Shown piece after piece: positions 16,162 through 24,353 of a DNA stretch of 43,278 nt (position 1 is its first letter; every line of letters begins with the position of its first letter). Where the stretch lies: positions 1-43,278 of the forward strand of contig JACQZM010000498.1 in the NCBI GenBank assembly GCA_016213885.1, in the 5' to 3' direction. Below the pieces are notes generated by a model that saw nothing but the letters and a program-made list of their open reading frames with translations, was not told where the DNA came from and did not search any database. Both the position numbers and the translations under genes were made by a program. The DNA is from Candidatus Rifleibacteriota bacterium (GTDB lineage: Bacteria > Muiribacteriota > UBA6191 > JACPRK01 > JACQZM01).

Positions 16162-17015
16162 GGGTGTCTCCTCTTGATCAGCACCATCGTGGCGTCGTCC
16201 GGGAGGAGCCCGGGCCGCTCGCCGAGAACCACGAGACGCTTGTGGAGCAGACTGGGGTTCCGTTGAAACCGCTGATCGGCCTCCAGCGATGCCAGAAGCG
16301 AACGGTCCGCCGGCTGCGGCGCTGGCGACGCGGGCGAGCCCTCCGCTGCGGCGTCGGCCAGCGGGCCGATACCGTCAGTGCCGATGACCAGGGTGGTCAG
16401 CTCCGACGTGGGTAGCTGGACGTGGATCGTCGCGGCATCACCCGACGAGCCAGGCGCCAGCGCCGCCGGGTCCAGCAGCCCGTAGGCCACGTAGTCCGGC
16501 GCGTTGTCCGGCCCTGCGGTCAGCCTCGCGACCCGGCCGTTCACCGAGACGACGCCGTCGCCGATGCCGAAGACCGTGGTGCGGTCCGGATCGATCACCG
16601 CCACCAGGAAGGTGAACAGGAAGTGCTCCTGGACCGTCCGGGGCAGGGGGACCTCGTCGGAGACCAGCGGCCCGGCCACCCCGGTCAGGTATCCCCTGAG
16701 GTCGGCCGTGAGCTGCTCCACCAGCGACGCCGGGACGCCGGATGGGCCGTCGTTCCACAGCCTGGCCACCCGTCCCACGAGCCAGGAGGCCCCGAGACGA
16801 GCCCCGACCTCGCTGGACCGCCCGGCAGAGCAGCCGTCGGTGACGCAGCCGACGATGAGCTCCGGCCCCACGTGGAGGCGCACGCCATCCTGGTTGTTGC
16901 GGTGGAGCCGACGGTGCTCCCGGCCGAGTACCGAACCGGCCGTGACGAGGAACCGGGCCCCGATTAAAGGTTCCAGATACCTTTTAGTATATTCTGCAAC
17001 ATTCGCTAGAGTCAT
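16158..17015 (-). CDS. PP2C-family protein phosphatase (YegK-like)
   Basis: A 285-residue PP2C phosphatase, the first gene of the triad operon. Metal-binding motifs are in order: RRLHRNNQDGVRL, VTDGCSAGRSSEVGA, TVFGIGDGVVSV, LVIGTDGIGPLAD and PDDATMVLI. It would dephosphorylate the partner kinase or its targets. The first 24 residues (MTLANVAEYTKRYLEPLIG) are encoded by AT-rich DNA unlike the rest of the window and precede the point where PP2C domains usually begin. I see no other in-frame ATG or GTG before the NNQDG motif. The predicted transcription start lies only about three bases upstream of this ATG, so the mRNA may be leaderless. Confidence 0.85.
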   Translation of the reverse strand: MTLANVAEYTKRYLEPLIGARFLVTAGSVLGREHRRLHRNNQDGVRLHVGPELIVGCVTDGCSAGRSSEVGARLGASWLVGRVARLWNDGPSGVPASLVEQLTADLRGYLTGVAGPLVSDEVPLPRTVQEHFLFTFLVAVIDPDRTTVFGIGDGVVSVNGRVARLTAGPDNAPDYVAYGLLDPAALAPGSSGDAATIHVQLPTSELTTLVIGTDGIGPLADAAAEGSPASPAPQPADRSLLASLEADQRFQRNPSLLHKRLVVLGERPGLLPDDATMVLIKRRHP

Positions 17016-17024
17016 TCTAACTTT

Positions 17025-17054
17025 ATTATAGCAAGAATGACCTTATCGAGTCAA
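17025..17054 (-). promoter_or_regulatory. Near-consensus sigma70 promoter of the triad operon
   Basis: On the minus strand TTGACT (17054-17049) and a perfect TATAAT (17030-17025) are separated by 18 bases. They lie in a sharply AT-rich patch (about 16975-17055) between the PP2C gene and repeat copy C, which begins ten bases further upstream. Initiation seven bases past the -10 would fall near 17018, almost on the ATG at 17015. It is the best promoter match I see in the window, so strong and constitutive expression is expected. Confidence 0.75.
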
Positions 17055-17063
17055 GGGGGTGCG

Positions 17064-17250
17064 CCAGGATCCCCCACCTGTTTCGCGGAGTCGGGCCTGT
17101 GATCAGGCCTCGGCCTGGCTGCAGAGTCAACGAGGAGGCGGAGGGGGTTCATTTGAAGTCGCGCTCGGGGGAGAGAAGAAAGAGGAGGGGATCCGGATCG
17201 AGGTCGCGCTCGGGGGCGCGACTCGGACCCGGCGAGGCGCCGGGTCTTGT
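17064..17250 (+). repeat. Dispersed intergenic repeat, copy C (most complete copy)
   Basis: The fullest version of the repeat, about 187 bases. It reads: CCAGGATCCCCCACCTG... and GGCCTGTGATCAGGCC (a small hairpin); a central GTTCATTTGAAGTCGCGCTC segment; a purine-rich GAGAAGAAAGAGGAGGGGAT run; then two hairpins. Hairpin 1 is GTCGCGC (17203-17209) with GCGCGAC (17216-17222). Hairpin 2 is GACCCGGCG (17226-17234), loop AGG, CGCCGGGTC (17238-17246). It is non-coding in practice, lying between two minus-strand genes. Confidence 0.9.
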
Positions 17251-17289
17251 CGGCAGGGGCGGAGTCGCCGGCCGAGGTTCCGGGACTCG

Positions 17290-18021
17290 TCACTCGTCGC
17301 CGGTCGACTCGACTCGATAGCTCTTCTCGGAGAGGCGCACGAGGGCGTAACGCTTCAGCGACAACGCCGCCTCGAGGATTCTGAGAGCCTCGTCGGGCGT
17401 CACCTTGTCGGGGTGGTGGATCGTGATCGTTCCCTCCAGCGGAGCGGAGCGGGCGATCTTCACCTCGAGTCTCTGCTCGAGGGACTCCAGCACCGACTCC
17501 AGCGGGGCGTTCTCGCAGGCCATCTCGAGAAGCGCTCCTTCGGCCTCGGCGTCCGGTGTCCTGGGAAGAGTCCTGCCGGTGGTCGACGGCGTCGGCCCGG
17601 CCGACAGGGCCGTCGAGGTGGACCGTGCCGAGGGGCCCGCGGGGGCCGCGTCGATGGCGGGCAGGTTCAGAAGTCGGGGCCGCACCGTCGAGAGCTCCAC
17701 CGCCTCGGTGACGCCGCCGCGGCCCGGGACGGACAGGGCCGACCCGGCCGGAGGGCCGAGGTACCTGCGTACCTCCAGCAGTCCGGCCAGCATCGAGAGC
17801 GCCGCGACGGCGATGCACAGGTTCCTGAGCCTGCCGCCGCGGCCCGGCCCGCCGGCGGCGCCCCGGAAGCCGTCGGTCTCCGGAGACGGCGGCGCCCAGG
17901 TCCGGTGGTGGGCTACCTCGGGTGAGGCTCCGGGCCATCGAACGATCTCGAGCCGATCGCCACGCTTCTTCAGCCGGATGCAGCGCAAGCTAGGAGGAAC
18001 CTCCTGTCTCCCCGTGACCAT
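17290..18021 (-). CDS. Membrane protein with secretin N-terminal-like domain
   Basis: A 243-residue bitopic protein. A cytoplasmic N-terminus (1-65) is followed by one membrane helix (LRNLCIAVAALSMLAGLL, about 65-82), a disordered Ala/Pro/Thr-rich region, and a C-terminal domain at 165-240 (ACENAPLESVLESLEQ, IHHPDKVTPDEALRILEAAL). That domain has the beta-alpha pattern of the STN/secretin N0-N1 fold found in GspD, PilQ and TonB receptors. It is not a secretin, as no channel domain follows. It could be a periplasmic partner for a pilus or secretion machine, and the pseudopilin operon in this window has no secretin gene. AGGAG lies eight bases before the ATG. It diverges from the nucleoside kinase fusion. 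Confidence 0.7.
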   Translation of the reverse strand: MVTGRQEVPPSLRCIRLKKRGDRLEIVRWPGASPEVAHHRTWAPPSPETDGFRGAAGGPGRGGRLRNLCIAVAALSMLAGLLEVRRYLGPPAGSALSVPGRGGVTEAVELSTVRPRLLNLPAIDAAPAGPSARSTSTALSAGPTPSTTGRTLPRTPDAEAEGALLEMACENAPLESVLESLEQRLEVKIARSAPLEGTITIHHPDKVTPDEALRILEAALSLKRYALVRLSEKSYRVESTGDE

Positions 18022-18291
18022 GTCATCGGCTCCTGGGACGGTCCGGATGATCGACAGAAGCGCCCAGGAAGAGGCTGAAGATGTTCTTCATGCCGTGCCG
18101 GAACGGCCCGCAGCGCCTGCCCGGTGCCGGCCGTCCCGGAAGCGACGAATCGCGCCGAGGTCCGTCGACCGCCAGATTCCGGCGATCCTGGCCTCCCACC
18201 CGCGTTGCGGCGACGGCCGTCGCGGGGTATGATCGCCGCCGGTCGTCCGGGCCGAACGGGGGCCAGCGGCCCGACTCCCCGGGAGGATGCC

Positions 18292-20469
18292 GTGTCCAGA
18301 GAGCGGAAGAAAGGCGGGCGGGCGCCCCGGAGCACCCTGGCCGCGATGGCCAGGAACCCGATCCTGTCGAAGCTGACCCCGGCGGAGCAGGAGTCGATCG
18401 CGTCGGTCCTCGAACGGCTCACGATCCCGGCCGGCACCGTCGTCGTGAGAGAGGACGAGCCGGGCGATTTCATGGATTTCATCCTGGACGGCGAGGCCCG
18501 GGTCCGGCGAAGCGAGATCGATCTCAAGAGCCTCACGGCCGGAGACCACTACGGCGAGCTCGCCATGGTCGGGGTCGGCCGCAGGCGGGCCACGGCCGAG
18601 GCGGCGACCGTTCTCACCGTCGGTCGGCTCCGCCGGGGGCGCTTCGAGGAGCTGGCCCGGTCCGATCCCGCCCTGGCGTTCCGGTTCCTGCAGCTCCTGG
18701 TGAACGTCATGGGCGATCGCATGGCAGCGGTCACCGACAGCCTGGCGGACCTTCTCAGATATCGCTCCCTGCCGCGGCGGGCCGTCGTGGAGGTCCGGCT
18801 GGACGATCGGGTCCTGTCGGTCAGCACCGGCACCTCCCTGGGCGATCTGCTCCCGGGAGAGGTGAACGGGGCGCCCGTGATGGCGGGTCTGGTCGACGGA
18901 AAGCCGGTGGGGCTTCACATGCCCGTGGTCTGCGACGGCGCGGCCGCCCCACTCACGCTGAACACCTGGGAGGGCCAGCGGATCTACTGCCGCACCGTCG
19001 GGCTGATGCTCCTGGAGGTGGCCCGGTCCGTCGCTCCGGGGACGGTGGTCAAGATCGGCCCCAACCTGGGCCCCTCGATGGTCGTGTCGGTTGCTCCGGA
19101 AGAGGCGATCGATCGGACGGAGCTGGCGCGGCGGCTGGAGGAAGGCATGGCGGCCCTGTCGTCCAGAGCCGCGCCGTTCCGGGAGGAGCTGTGGACCACC
19201 GCCGAGGCCCGGGCGCACTTCCGGGACCAGGGCTGGCACGAGGCCAGCGACCTGCTGCGCGGCTCCAGGAGCACCCTGTCGGTGCTCCTCAGCTGCGGAC
19301 AGGTCCTGGCGCTCTCCTGCGGGCCGATCCTGCCCCACGCCGGGCACGTGAAGGGCGTCCGGGTCGTGACTCACCCGTCGGGCCTGCTGGTGGACCTGGG
19401 TGACCGGGTCAGGCGGCTCTTGCCGGTGGGACCGTGCATCCCGGAGGACCACGTGGCCAGAGAGGTCGCCTGCCCCCGGTTCGCCAGCGAGATGTCGGCG
19501 CGCCACCGGGCGTGGCTAGAGGCCATGAAGGTCGACAGCATCGGCTCGTTCAACGCGCTGTGCATCGACGGCCAGGTGGCTGATCTGATCCGCGTCGCCG
19601 AGGGCTTCCACGAAAAGGAGCTGAGCCAGGTCGCTGATGCCATCGCGAAGCGCCGGGCAAACGTGAGGGTGATCACGATCGCCGGTCCGTCCTCGTCGGG
19701 CAAGACCACGTTCATCAAGCGACTCACGGTCCAGCTCGCCGTCGAGGGGATCCGGCCGGTGAACGTCTCCCTGGACGACTACTTCGTCGACCGGGAGAAG
19801 ACCGTGCGTGACGAGAGGGGAGAGTACGACTTCGAGGCGCTGCACACCATCGACCAGGCGCTGTTGCGCCGGCACCTCCGGGCGCTGCTGGACGGCGAGA
19901 CCGTCCGGACCGCCCGGTACGATTTCCGCTACGGCAAGAGCCTCCCCGGGGGAGGCCAGGAGCTCCGTCTCGAGAAGAACTGCGTCCTGGTGCTCGAGGG
20001 GATCCACGGGTTGAACCCGGCGCTGCTCGGCGACAGCGTCGCCCGGTCGCAGCTCTACAAGATCTTCTTGCAGCCGTTCACCACCCTGCCGCTGGACAGG
20101 CTGGAGTCGGTCTGCCCCTCCGACCTGAGGCTGCTGAGGCGGATCGTCCGGGACCGCCACGCCAGGGGGTACAAGGCTGCGGACTCGATCGGCCGGTGGG
20201 ATTCGGTGAGGCGGGGCGAGATCCGGGAGATCTACCCCCACAAGGGCGGGGCCGACGCCGTGTTCGACACGGCGCTGGCCTACGAGATGGCGGTGCTGAA
20301 GGTGTACGCGGAACGGTACCTCCTGGAGGTCACCGACGACCACCCGGCGTTTCCCACGGCGTTCAGGCTCAGGCAGCTCATCGACCGGTTCGTGGCCATC
20401 TACCCGGACCACGTGCCCCCGACCTCCATCATCCGGGAGTTCATCGGCGGAAGCGGCTTCGAGTACTGA
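18292..20469 (+). CDS. cNMP-binding / TGS / uridine kinase fusion protein
   Basis: A 725-residue cytosolic protein with four modules. About 24-155 is a cyclic-nucleotide-binding domain with a usable phosphate cassette (DHYGELAMVGVGRRRATAEA). About 160-225 is a TGS-like domain (VVEVRLDDRVLSVSTGTSLGDLLP) followed by a region like the second domain of threonyl-tRNA synthetase. About 440-725 is a uridine kinase/phosphoribulokinase-type domain: Walker A GPSSSGKTTFIKRL (from 465), VNVSLDDYFVDR, YDFEALHTID, LVLEGIHGLNP. TGS-uridine kinase proteins are known as nucleoside kinases; the N-terminal cNMP module is the unusual part and suggests allosteric control by cAMP or cGMP. The GTG at 18292 has GGGAGGA six bases upstream. 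The 270-base gap before it shows nothing clear. Confidence 0.87.
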   Translation: MSRERKKGGRAPRSTLAAMARNPILSKLTPAEQESIASVLERLTIPAGTVVVREDEPGDFMDFILDGEARVRRSEIDLKSLTAGDHYGELAMVGVGRRRATAEAATVLTVGRLRRGRFEELARSDPALAFRFLQLLVNVMGDRMAAVTDSLADLLRYRSLPRRAVVEVRLDDRVLSVSTGTSLGDLLPGEVNGAPVMAGLVDGKPVGLHMPVVCDGAAAPLTLNTWEGQRIYCRTVGLMLLEVARSVAPGTVVKIGPNLGPSMVVSVAPEEAIDRTELARRLEEGMAALSSRAAPFREELWTTAEARAHFRDQGWHEASDLLRGSRSTLSVLLSCGQVLALSCGPILPHAGHVKGVRVVTHPSGLLVDLGDRVRRLLPVGPCIPEDHVAREVACPRFASEMSARHRAWLEAMKVDSIGSFNALCIDGQVADLIRVAEGFHEKELSQVADAIAKRRANVRVITIAGPSSSGKTTFIKRLTVQLAVEGIRPVNVSLDDYFVDREKTVRDERGEYDFEALHTIDQALLRRHLRALLDGETVRTARYDFRYGKSLPGGGQELRLEKNCVLVLEGIHGLNPALLGDSVARSQLYKIFLQPFTTLPLDRLESVCPSDLRLLRRIVRDRHARGYKAADSIGRWDSVRRGEIREIYPHKGGADAVFDTALAYEMAVLKVYAERYLLEVTDDHPAFPTAFRLRQLIDRFVAIYPDHVPPTSIIREFIGGSGFEY

Positions 20470-20635
20470 CTCGCGGAGTCGGGCCTGTGATCGGGCGTCG
20501 GCCTGGCTGCAGAGTCACCGAGAAAGTGGAATCGATTCACTTGAAGTCGCGCTCGGGGGAATGGAAGAGGAGGGGATCCGGATTGAGGTCGCGCTCGGGG
20601 GCGCGACTCGGACCCGGCGAGGCGCCGGGTCTTGG
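20470..20635 (+). repeat. Dispersed intergenic repeat, copy D
   Basis: A near-complete plus-orientation copy that begins directly after the stop codon of the nucleoside kinase fusion. It contains CGGAGTCGGGCCTGTGATC, the GATTCACTTGAAGTCGCGCT centre, the GGAAGAGGAGGGGATC run, hairpin 1, and hairpin 2 (20611-20619 with 20623-20631). It lacks the CCAGGATCCCCCACCTG end present in copy C. Confidence 0.88.
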
Positions 20636-20854
20636 GGAGCCACACGGCTCGCTTCGCCGGGGCCTCACCGTGGTAGAATGCGACCTGCTCCGGGCGGGTC
20701 TGGATCCTGTCGCTGCGATGTCGCGAACGATCGACAGCGGTCAGTCGAGTGGTCTTCCTTCCTGGATGATCGATCCGTCGTCGGTGGAACCCGGGTGCGC
20801 GGGGGTCGACGGATACCCCGCCCGAGCGAGGCGAACTCAAGAAGGAGCTGGCAG
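20636..20854 (+). other. Upstream region of the first APC permease
   Basis: A 219-base non-coding stretch after repeat D. TAGAAT at 20674-20679 could be a -10 hexamer, but no good -35 stands 16-18 bases upstream. The ribosome binding site AAGAAGGAG (20839-20847) precedes the ATG at 20855. The purine stretch also reads GELKKEL in another frame, resembling the usual start of these permeases. I treat that as coincidence with the ribosome binding site but note it. Confidence 0.4.
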
Positions 20855-22342
20855 ATGGCCGACGTCCTGGGCCCCCTGAACCTCATCACCCTGGGCATCG
20901 GGGCGATCATCGGCGCCGGCATCTTCGTGCTGACCGGGTCCGCGGCGGCGCAGTACGCCGGCCCGGCCATCATCCTCTCGTTCGTCCTGGCGGGCATCGC
21001 CTGCGCCTTTGCCGGCCTCTGCTACTCCGAGTTCGCGTCGCTGATCCCGATCGCCGGGTCCGCGTACACGTACGGGTACGCCACCCTGGGCGAGCTGTTC
21101 GCCTGGATCATCGGCTGGGACCTCATCCTGGAATACGCGTTCGGCGCCGCCACGGTGGCGTCGGGGTGGAGCGGGTACGTGGTGAGCTTCCTGCAGGACT
21201 ACGGGATCCACCTCCCGCCACAGCTGATCGCCACTCCCGGCACCCAGATGGTACAGTTCCAGGGCCGGTGGGAACCGCTGGCCAGGATGCTCGATCACTT
21301 CAAGGAGGCCAAGATCGACCCGGCGACGCTGCCCCACGCCGTGGGCGTCATCAACCTGGTGGCCCTGGTGGCGATCTTTCTCGTGACCACGATCCTGGTC
21401 ATCGGGATCAAGGAGTCGGCCAACCTCAACTCCGCCATCGTGATCGTCAAGGTGGGGATCGTCCTGGTGTTCATCGGGATCGCCCTGAAGTGGGTGCTGT
21501 CGAACCCGGAGAAGGCCGCGGCCAACTGGGCGCCGTTCATACCAGCGAACGCCGGGGAGTTCGGGAAGTACGGGTGGTCGGGAATCGCCCGGGCGTCGGC
21601 GGTGATCTTCTTCGCCTACATCGGCTTCGACGCCGTGTCCACGGCGGCGCAGGAGGCGAAGAACCCGCAGCGGGACATGCCGATCGGCATCCTCGGGTCG
21701 CTGGCGATCTGCACGGTCCTCTACATCCTGGTGGCGGGCCTGCTCTGCGGCGTCGTGAAGTACACCGCCCTGAACGTTCCCGATCCGGTGGCCGTGGGGA
21801 TCGACGCGACCGGAGTCCGGTGGGGCAGCTTCCTCGTGAAGGTGGGGGCGATCGCCGGCCTCGGCAGCGTCATGCTGGTGATGCTCCTGGGCCAGTCCAG
21901 GGTGTTCTTCTCCATGTCCCGGGACGGCCTCTTGCCGCAGTGGGCCGGCGCGGTCCACCCGAGGTTCCGGACCCCCTGGATCTCCACGATCCTGGTGGGA
22001 TTCTTCGTGGCGTTCTTCGCGGCCCTGATCCCGATCGGCATCCTGGGCGAGCTGGTGAGCATCGGGACGCTGCTCGCCTTCGTCATCGTCTGCGCCGGGG
22101 TCTGGGTGCTCCGCGTGAAGAAGCCGGAGCTGCACCGGCCGTTCAAGACCCCCATGGTCCCCCTCGTACCGATCATGGGCATCCTCATCTCCGGCCTGAT
22201 GATGTGCAGCCTGCCGCTGGACACGTGGCTCCGGCTCATCATCTGGCTCGTCATCGGCATGGCCATCTACTTCACCTACGGCGCCAGCCACAGCCGGGTG
22301 CAGGCCATCCGGGCCGCGGCCGAGGCCAAGGCGCAGCCCTGA
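20855..22342 (+). CDS. APC-family amino acid permease
   Basis: A 495-residue cationic-amino-acid-transporter-like member of the amino acid/polyamine/organocation superfamily in the inner membrane. The family N-terminus ITLGIGAIIGAGIFVLTG forms TM1 with the unwound GAGIF substrate segment. Other landmarks are FAGLCYSEFASLIPIAGSAY (TM2), FFAYIGFDAVSTAAQEAKNP (TM6 and loop), QSRVFFSMSRDGLLP and the tail LRVKKPELHRPFKTP. About twelve helices are visible, a normal full-length protein. The substrate cannot be read from sequence. The N-terminal cytoplasmic tail is very short (MADVLGPLNL) compared with relatives. It is followed after 37 bases by a second APC gene. Confidence 0.93.
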   Translation: MADVLGPLNLITLGIGAIIGAGIFVLTGSAAAQYAGPAIILSFVLAGIACAFAGLCYSEFASLIPIAGSAYTYGYATLGELFAWIIGWDLILEYAFGAATVASGWSGYVVSFLQDYGIHLPPQLIATPGTQMVQFQGRWEPLARMLDHFKEAKIDPATLPHAVGVINLVALVAIFLVTTILVIGIKESANLNSAIVIVKVGIVLVFIGIALKWVLSNPEKAAANWAPFIPANAGEFGKYGWSGIARASAVIFFAYIGFDAVSTAAQEAKNPQRDMPIGILGSLAICTVLYILVAGLLCGVVKYTALNVPDPVAVGIDATGVRWGSFLVKVGAIAGLGSVMLVMLLGQSRVFFSMSRDGLLPQWAGAVHPRFRTPWISTILVGFFVAFFAALIPIGILGELVSIGTLLAFVIVCAGVWVLRVKKPELHRPFKTPMVPLVPIMGILISGLMMCSLPLDTWLRLIIWLVIGMAIYFTYGASHSRVQAIRAAAEAKAQP

Positions 22343-22379
22343 CCGGCAGAGGCGACTCGACGACCGAGGTGGATGCGCC

Positions 22380-24353
22380 ATGGATGAACCAAAGACCGGG
22401 CCGGCTCCGGCCGACCGTTCCTCGACGGAGCTGAAGCGCGAGCTCGGCCTGTTCGACGCGACGATGATCGTCGTAGGGTCCATGATCGGATCGGGCATCT
22501 TCATCGTGAGCTCCGACATCGGCCGCACCGTGGGCTGCACCGGGTGGCTCCTGGCGGTGTGGGTCATCGCGGGGCTGATGACGCTGGTGGCGGCGCTCTC
22601 GTACGGCGAGCTGGCCGGCATGATGCCCCGGGCCGGGGGGCAGTACGTCTTCATGAGGGAGGCGTACGGACCGCTGTTCGGGTTCCTCTACGGATGGACG
22701 CTGGTGCTGGTCATCCAGACCGGGACGATCGCCGCGGTGTGCACCGGGTTCGCCAAGTTCACCGGCGTGCTGGTGCCGATCTTCTCGGAAGAGAACGTCC
22801 TGCTGGCCGTGGGGAAGTTCAAGGTGTCGGCGGCCCAGGTGCTGGCCATCGCCATCATCGCCTTCCTCACGTGGTTGAACCTGCGGGGCCTGAAGACCGG
22901 CAAGCTGATCCAGAACCTGTTCACGTCGGCCAAGGTGCTGGCTCTGGTGGGGCTCATCGTCGTGGGTCTGCTGGTCTCCGGCGCTGCCGTGAGGGGGGCC
23001 AACTTCACCGATCTGTGGAACGCGAACCAGGTGGGCAAGGCCGACGACGGCACGCTGAAGGGGCCGCTGCCGCTGGCGGGGCTGGCGCTCTTCGCAGCCA
23101 TCGGCGTGGCCATGGTGGGGTCGCTCTTCGCCTGCGACGCCTGGGCCAACGTCACGTTCACCGCCGGGGAGGTGTCCAGACCCGAGCGCAACGTGCCGCT
23201 GAGCCTGGCCCTGGGCACGGCCCTGGTGACGCTCATCTACCTCCTGGCGAACCTGGCCTACCTGTCGCTTCTGCCGCTGGCCGGCAGGCCCGACGCCGTC
23301 GACCTGGCCGGTCGCGGCATCCAGTTCGCCGTGAACGACCGGGTGGGCTCGGCGGCGGTCTCGGCGGTGCTGGGCGCTCGCGCAGAGGTGCTCATGGCGC
23401 TTCTGATCATGGTCTCCACGTTCGGCTGCGCCAACGGCCTGATCCTGGCCGGCGCCCGGGTGTACTACGCCATGGCCCGGGACGGCCTGTTCTTCAAGTT
23501 CGCTGGCACCCTGAACGAGAACGCCGTGCCCGGGGGGGCGCTGGTGATCCAGGCGATCTGGGCCGGCGTCCTGTGCCTGTCGGGGACCTACGGCGACCTG
23601 CTGGACTACGTGATCTTCGCCGTGCTTCTGTTCGGCATCCTCACCGTGGCCGCCGTGTTCGTGCTGAGGGTGAAGAAGCCGGATCTGGAGCGTCCGTACA
23701 AGACGTTCGGCTACCCGGTGGTGCCGGCCTCGTACATCGTGGCCGCGACGGTGATCTCCGTGGACCTTCTCTTCATGAAGCCGATGTACACCTACCCGGG
23801 GATCGGGATCGTGCAGGAGATCCGCAAACGCGCGGCGCGCGGCCTCGTGATCACCCGGCGTCACCTCCTGACGCGACGCCGCGATGACGCGCGCGGTCGC
23901 GCTGCGCACCTCCGGATCGCTCCACAAAGCGTTGCATCCCCGGGGCGACGTGATGGCCTCCCCACCTCGCCGCAGCTGCCTCGTGCCGGATCAGCCGGTC
24001 ACGCTCATGGCTCGTCATCCCCGACATCACCGGAGCTGTTCTCCGGGGAGAGCTGGCTGTCGGAGCGAACGCTCATCGCATCCTTGGCTCGTCTCGAATA
24101 CCAGCCGATCCTGGACGCGGGCCACGAGTCGAACTCCGGGATGTACGGCTTGATATCGAGAACCGGCGTGCCATTCAGCATGTCCACGTTCTTGACGTGG
24201 ATCCGGGGCGGATCGATCCGGACGAGCTCCAGGACCGAGACGCCGATCGGGTTCGGCCGACAGGGAAGGCGCGTGGCGAAGATGCCGCGCTCTCGATCGT
24301 CGAGTGGCGGCTTCACTCGAAGCCTGAACTCGCGCACCCGGTCGAAGTCGTAG
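22380..24353 (+). CDS. APC-family amino acid permease with lost 3' end
   Basis: A second APC permease, distinct from the first (STELKRELGLFDATMIVVG, MIGSGIFIVSSD, ELAGMMPRAGGQYVFMREA, ARVYYAMARDGLFFKFAG, RVKKPDLERPYKTFGYPVVP). Family-like sequence stops at TYPGIGIV, near base 23817, just before the final membrane segment and tail normally found. From there the frame stays open through about 178 Arg/Ser-rich codons to 24353, the last part antisense to the ProQ-TrmO gene. That extension has no permease features. The simplest reading is that a deletion or rearrangement removed the last helix and natural stop; a sequencing error is also possible. Function may be retained or lost. Confidence 0.8.
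   Translation: MDEPKTGPAPADRSSTELKRELGLFDATMIVVGSMIGSGIFIVSSDIGRTVGCTGWLLAVWVIAGLMTLVAALSYGELAGMMPRAGGQYVFMREAYGPLFGFLYGWTLVLVIQTGTIAAVCTGFAKFTGVLVPIFSEENVLLAVGKFKVSAAQVLAIAIIAFLTWLNLRGLKTGKLIQNLFTSAKVLALVGLIVVGLLVSGAAVRGANFTDLWNANQVGKADDGTLKGPLPLAGLALFAAIGVAMVGSLFACDAWANVTFTAGEVSRPERNVPLSLALGTALVTLIYLLANLAYLSLLPLAGRPDAVDLAGRGIQFAVNDRVGSAAVSAVLGARAEVLMALLIMVSTFGCANGLILAGARVYYAMARDGLFFKFAGTLNENAVPGGALVIQAIWAGVLCLSGTYGDLLDYVIFAVLLFGILTVAAVFVLRVKKPDLERPYKTFGYPVVPASYIVAATVISVDLLFMKPMYTYPGIGIVQEIRKRAARGLVITRRHLLTRRRDDARGRAAHLRIAPQSVASPGRRDGLPTSPQLPRAGSAGHAHGSSSPTSPELFSGESWLSERTLIASLARLEYQPILDAGHESNSGMYGLISRTGVPFSMSTFLTWIRGGSIRTSSRTETPIGFGRQGRRVAKMPRSRSSSGGFTRSLNSRTRSKS

Noticed and set aside
20821..20860. 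Possible frameshift at the start of the first APC permease (GELKKEL in another frame)
   Set aside because: The same bases give a good AAGAAGGAG ribosome site at the right distance from ATG 20855, and the protein from there starts normally at TM1. Coincidence is simpler.
20837..23927. Long minus-strand frames (605 and 551 codons) opposite the two permeases
   Set aside because: They mirror membrane-protein codons, giving His/Asp/Glu-rich sequence with no family features.
23851..24018. A 55-codon minus-strand frame (MTSHERDRLIRHEAAAARW...) overlapping the end of the ProQ-TrmO gene
   Set aside because: Its ATG overlaps the ProQ-TrmO stop in a coupled manner and it covers the region of lost permease sequence, but there is no ribosome site or recognisable domain. 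It could be a relic; I would not annotate it without homologues.
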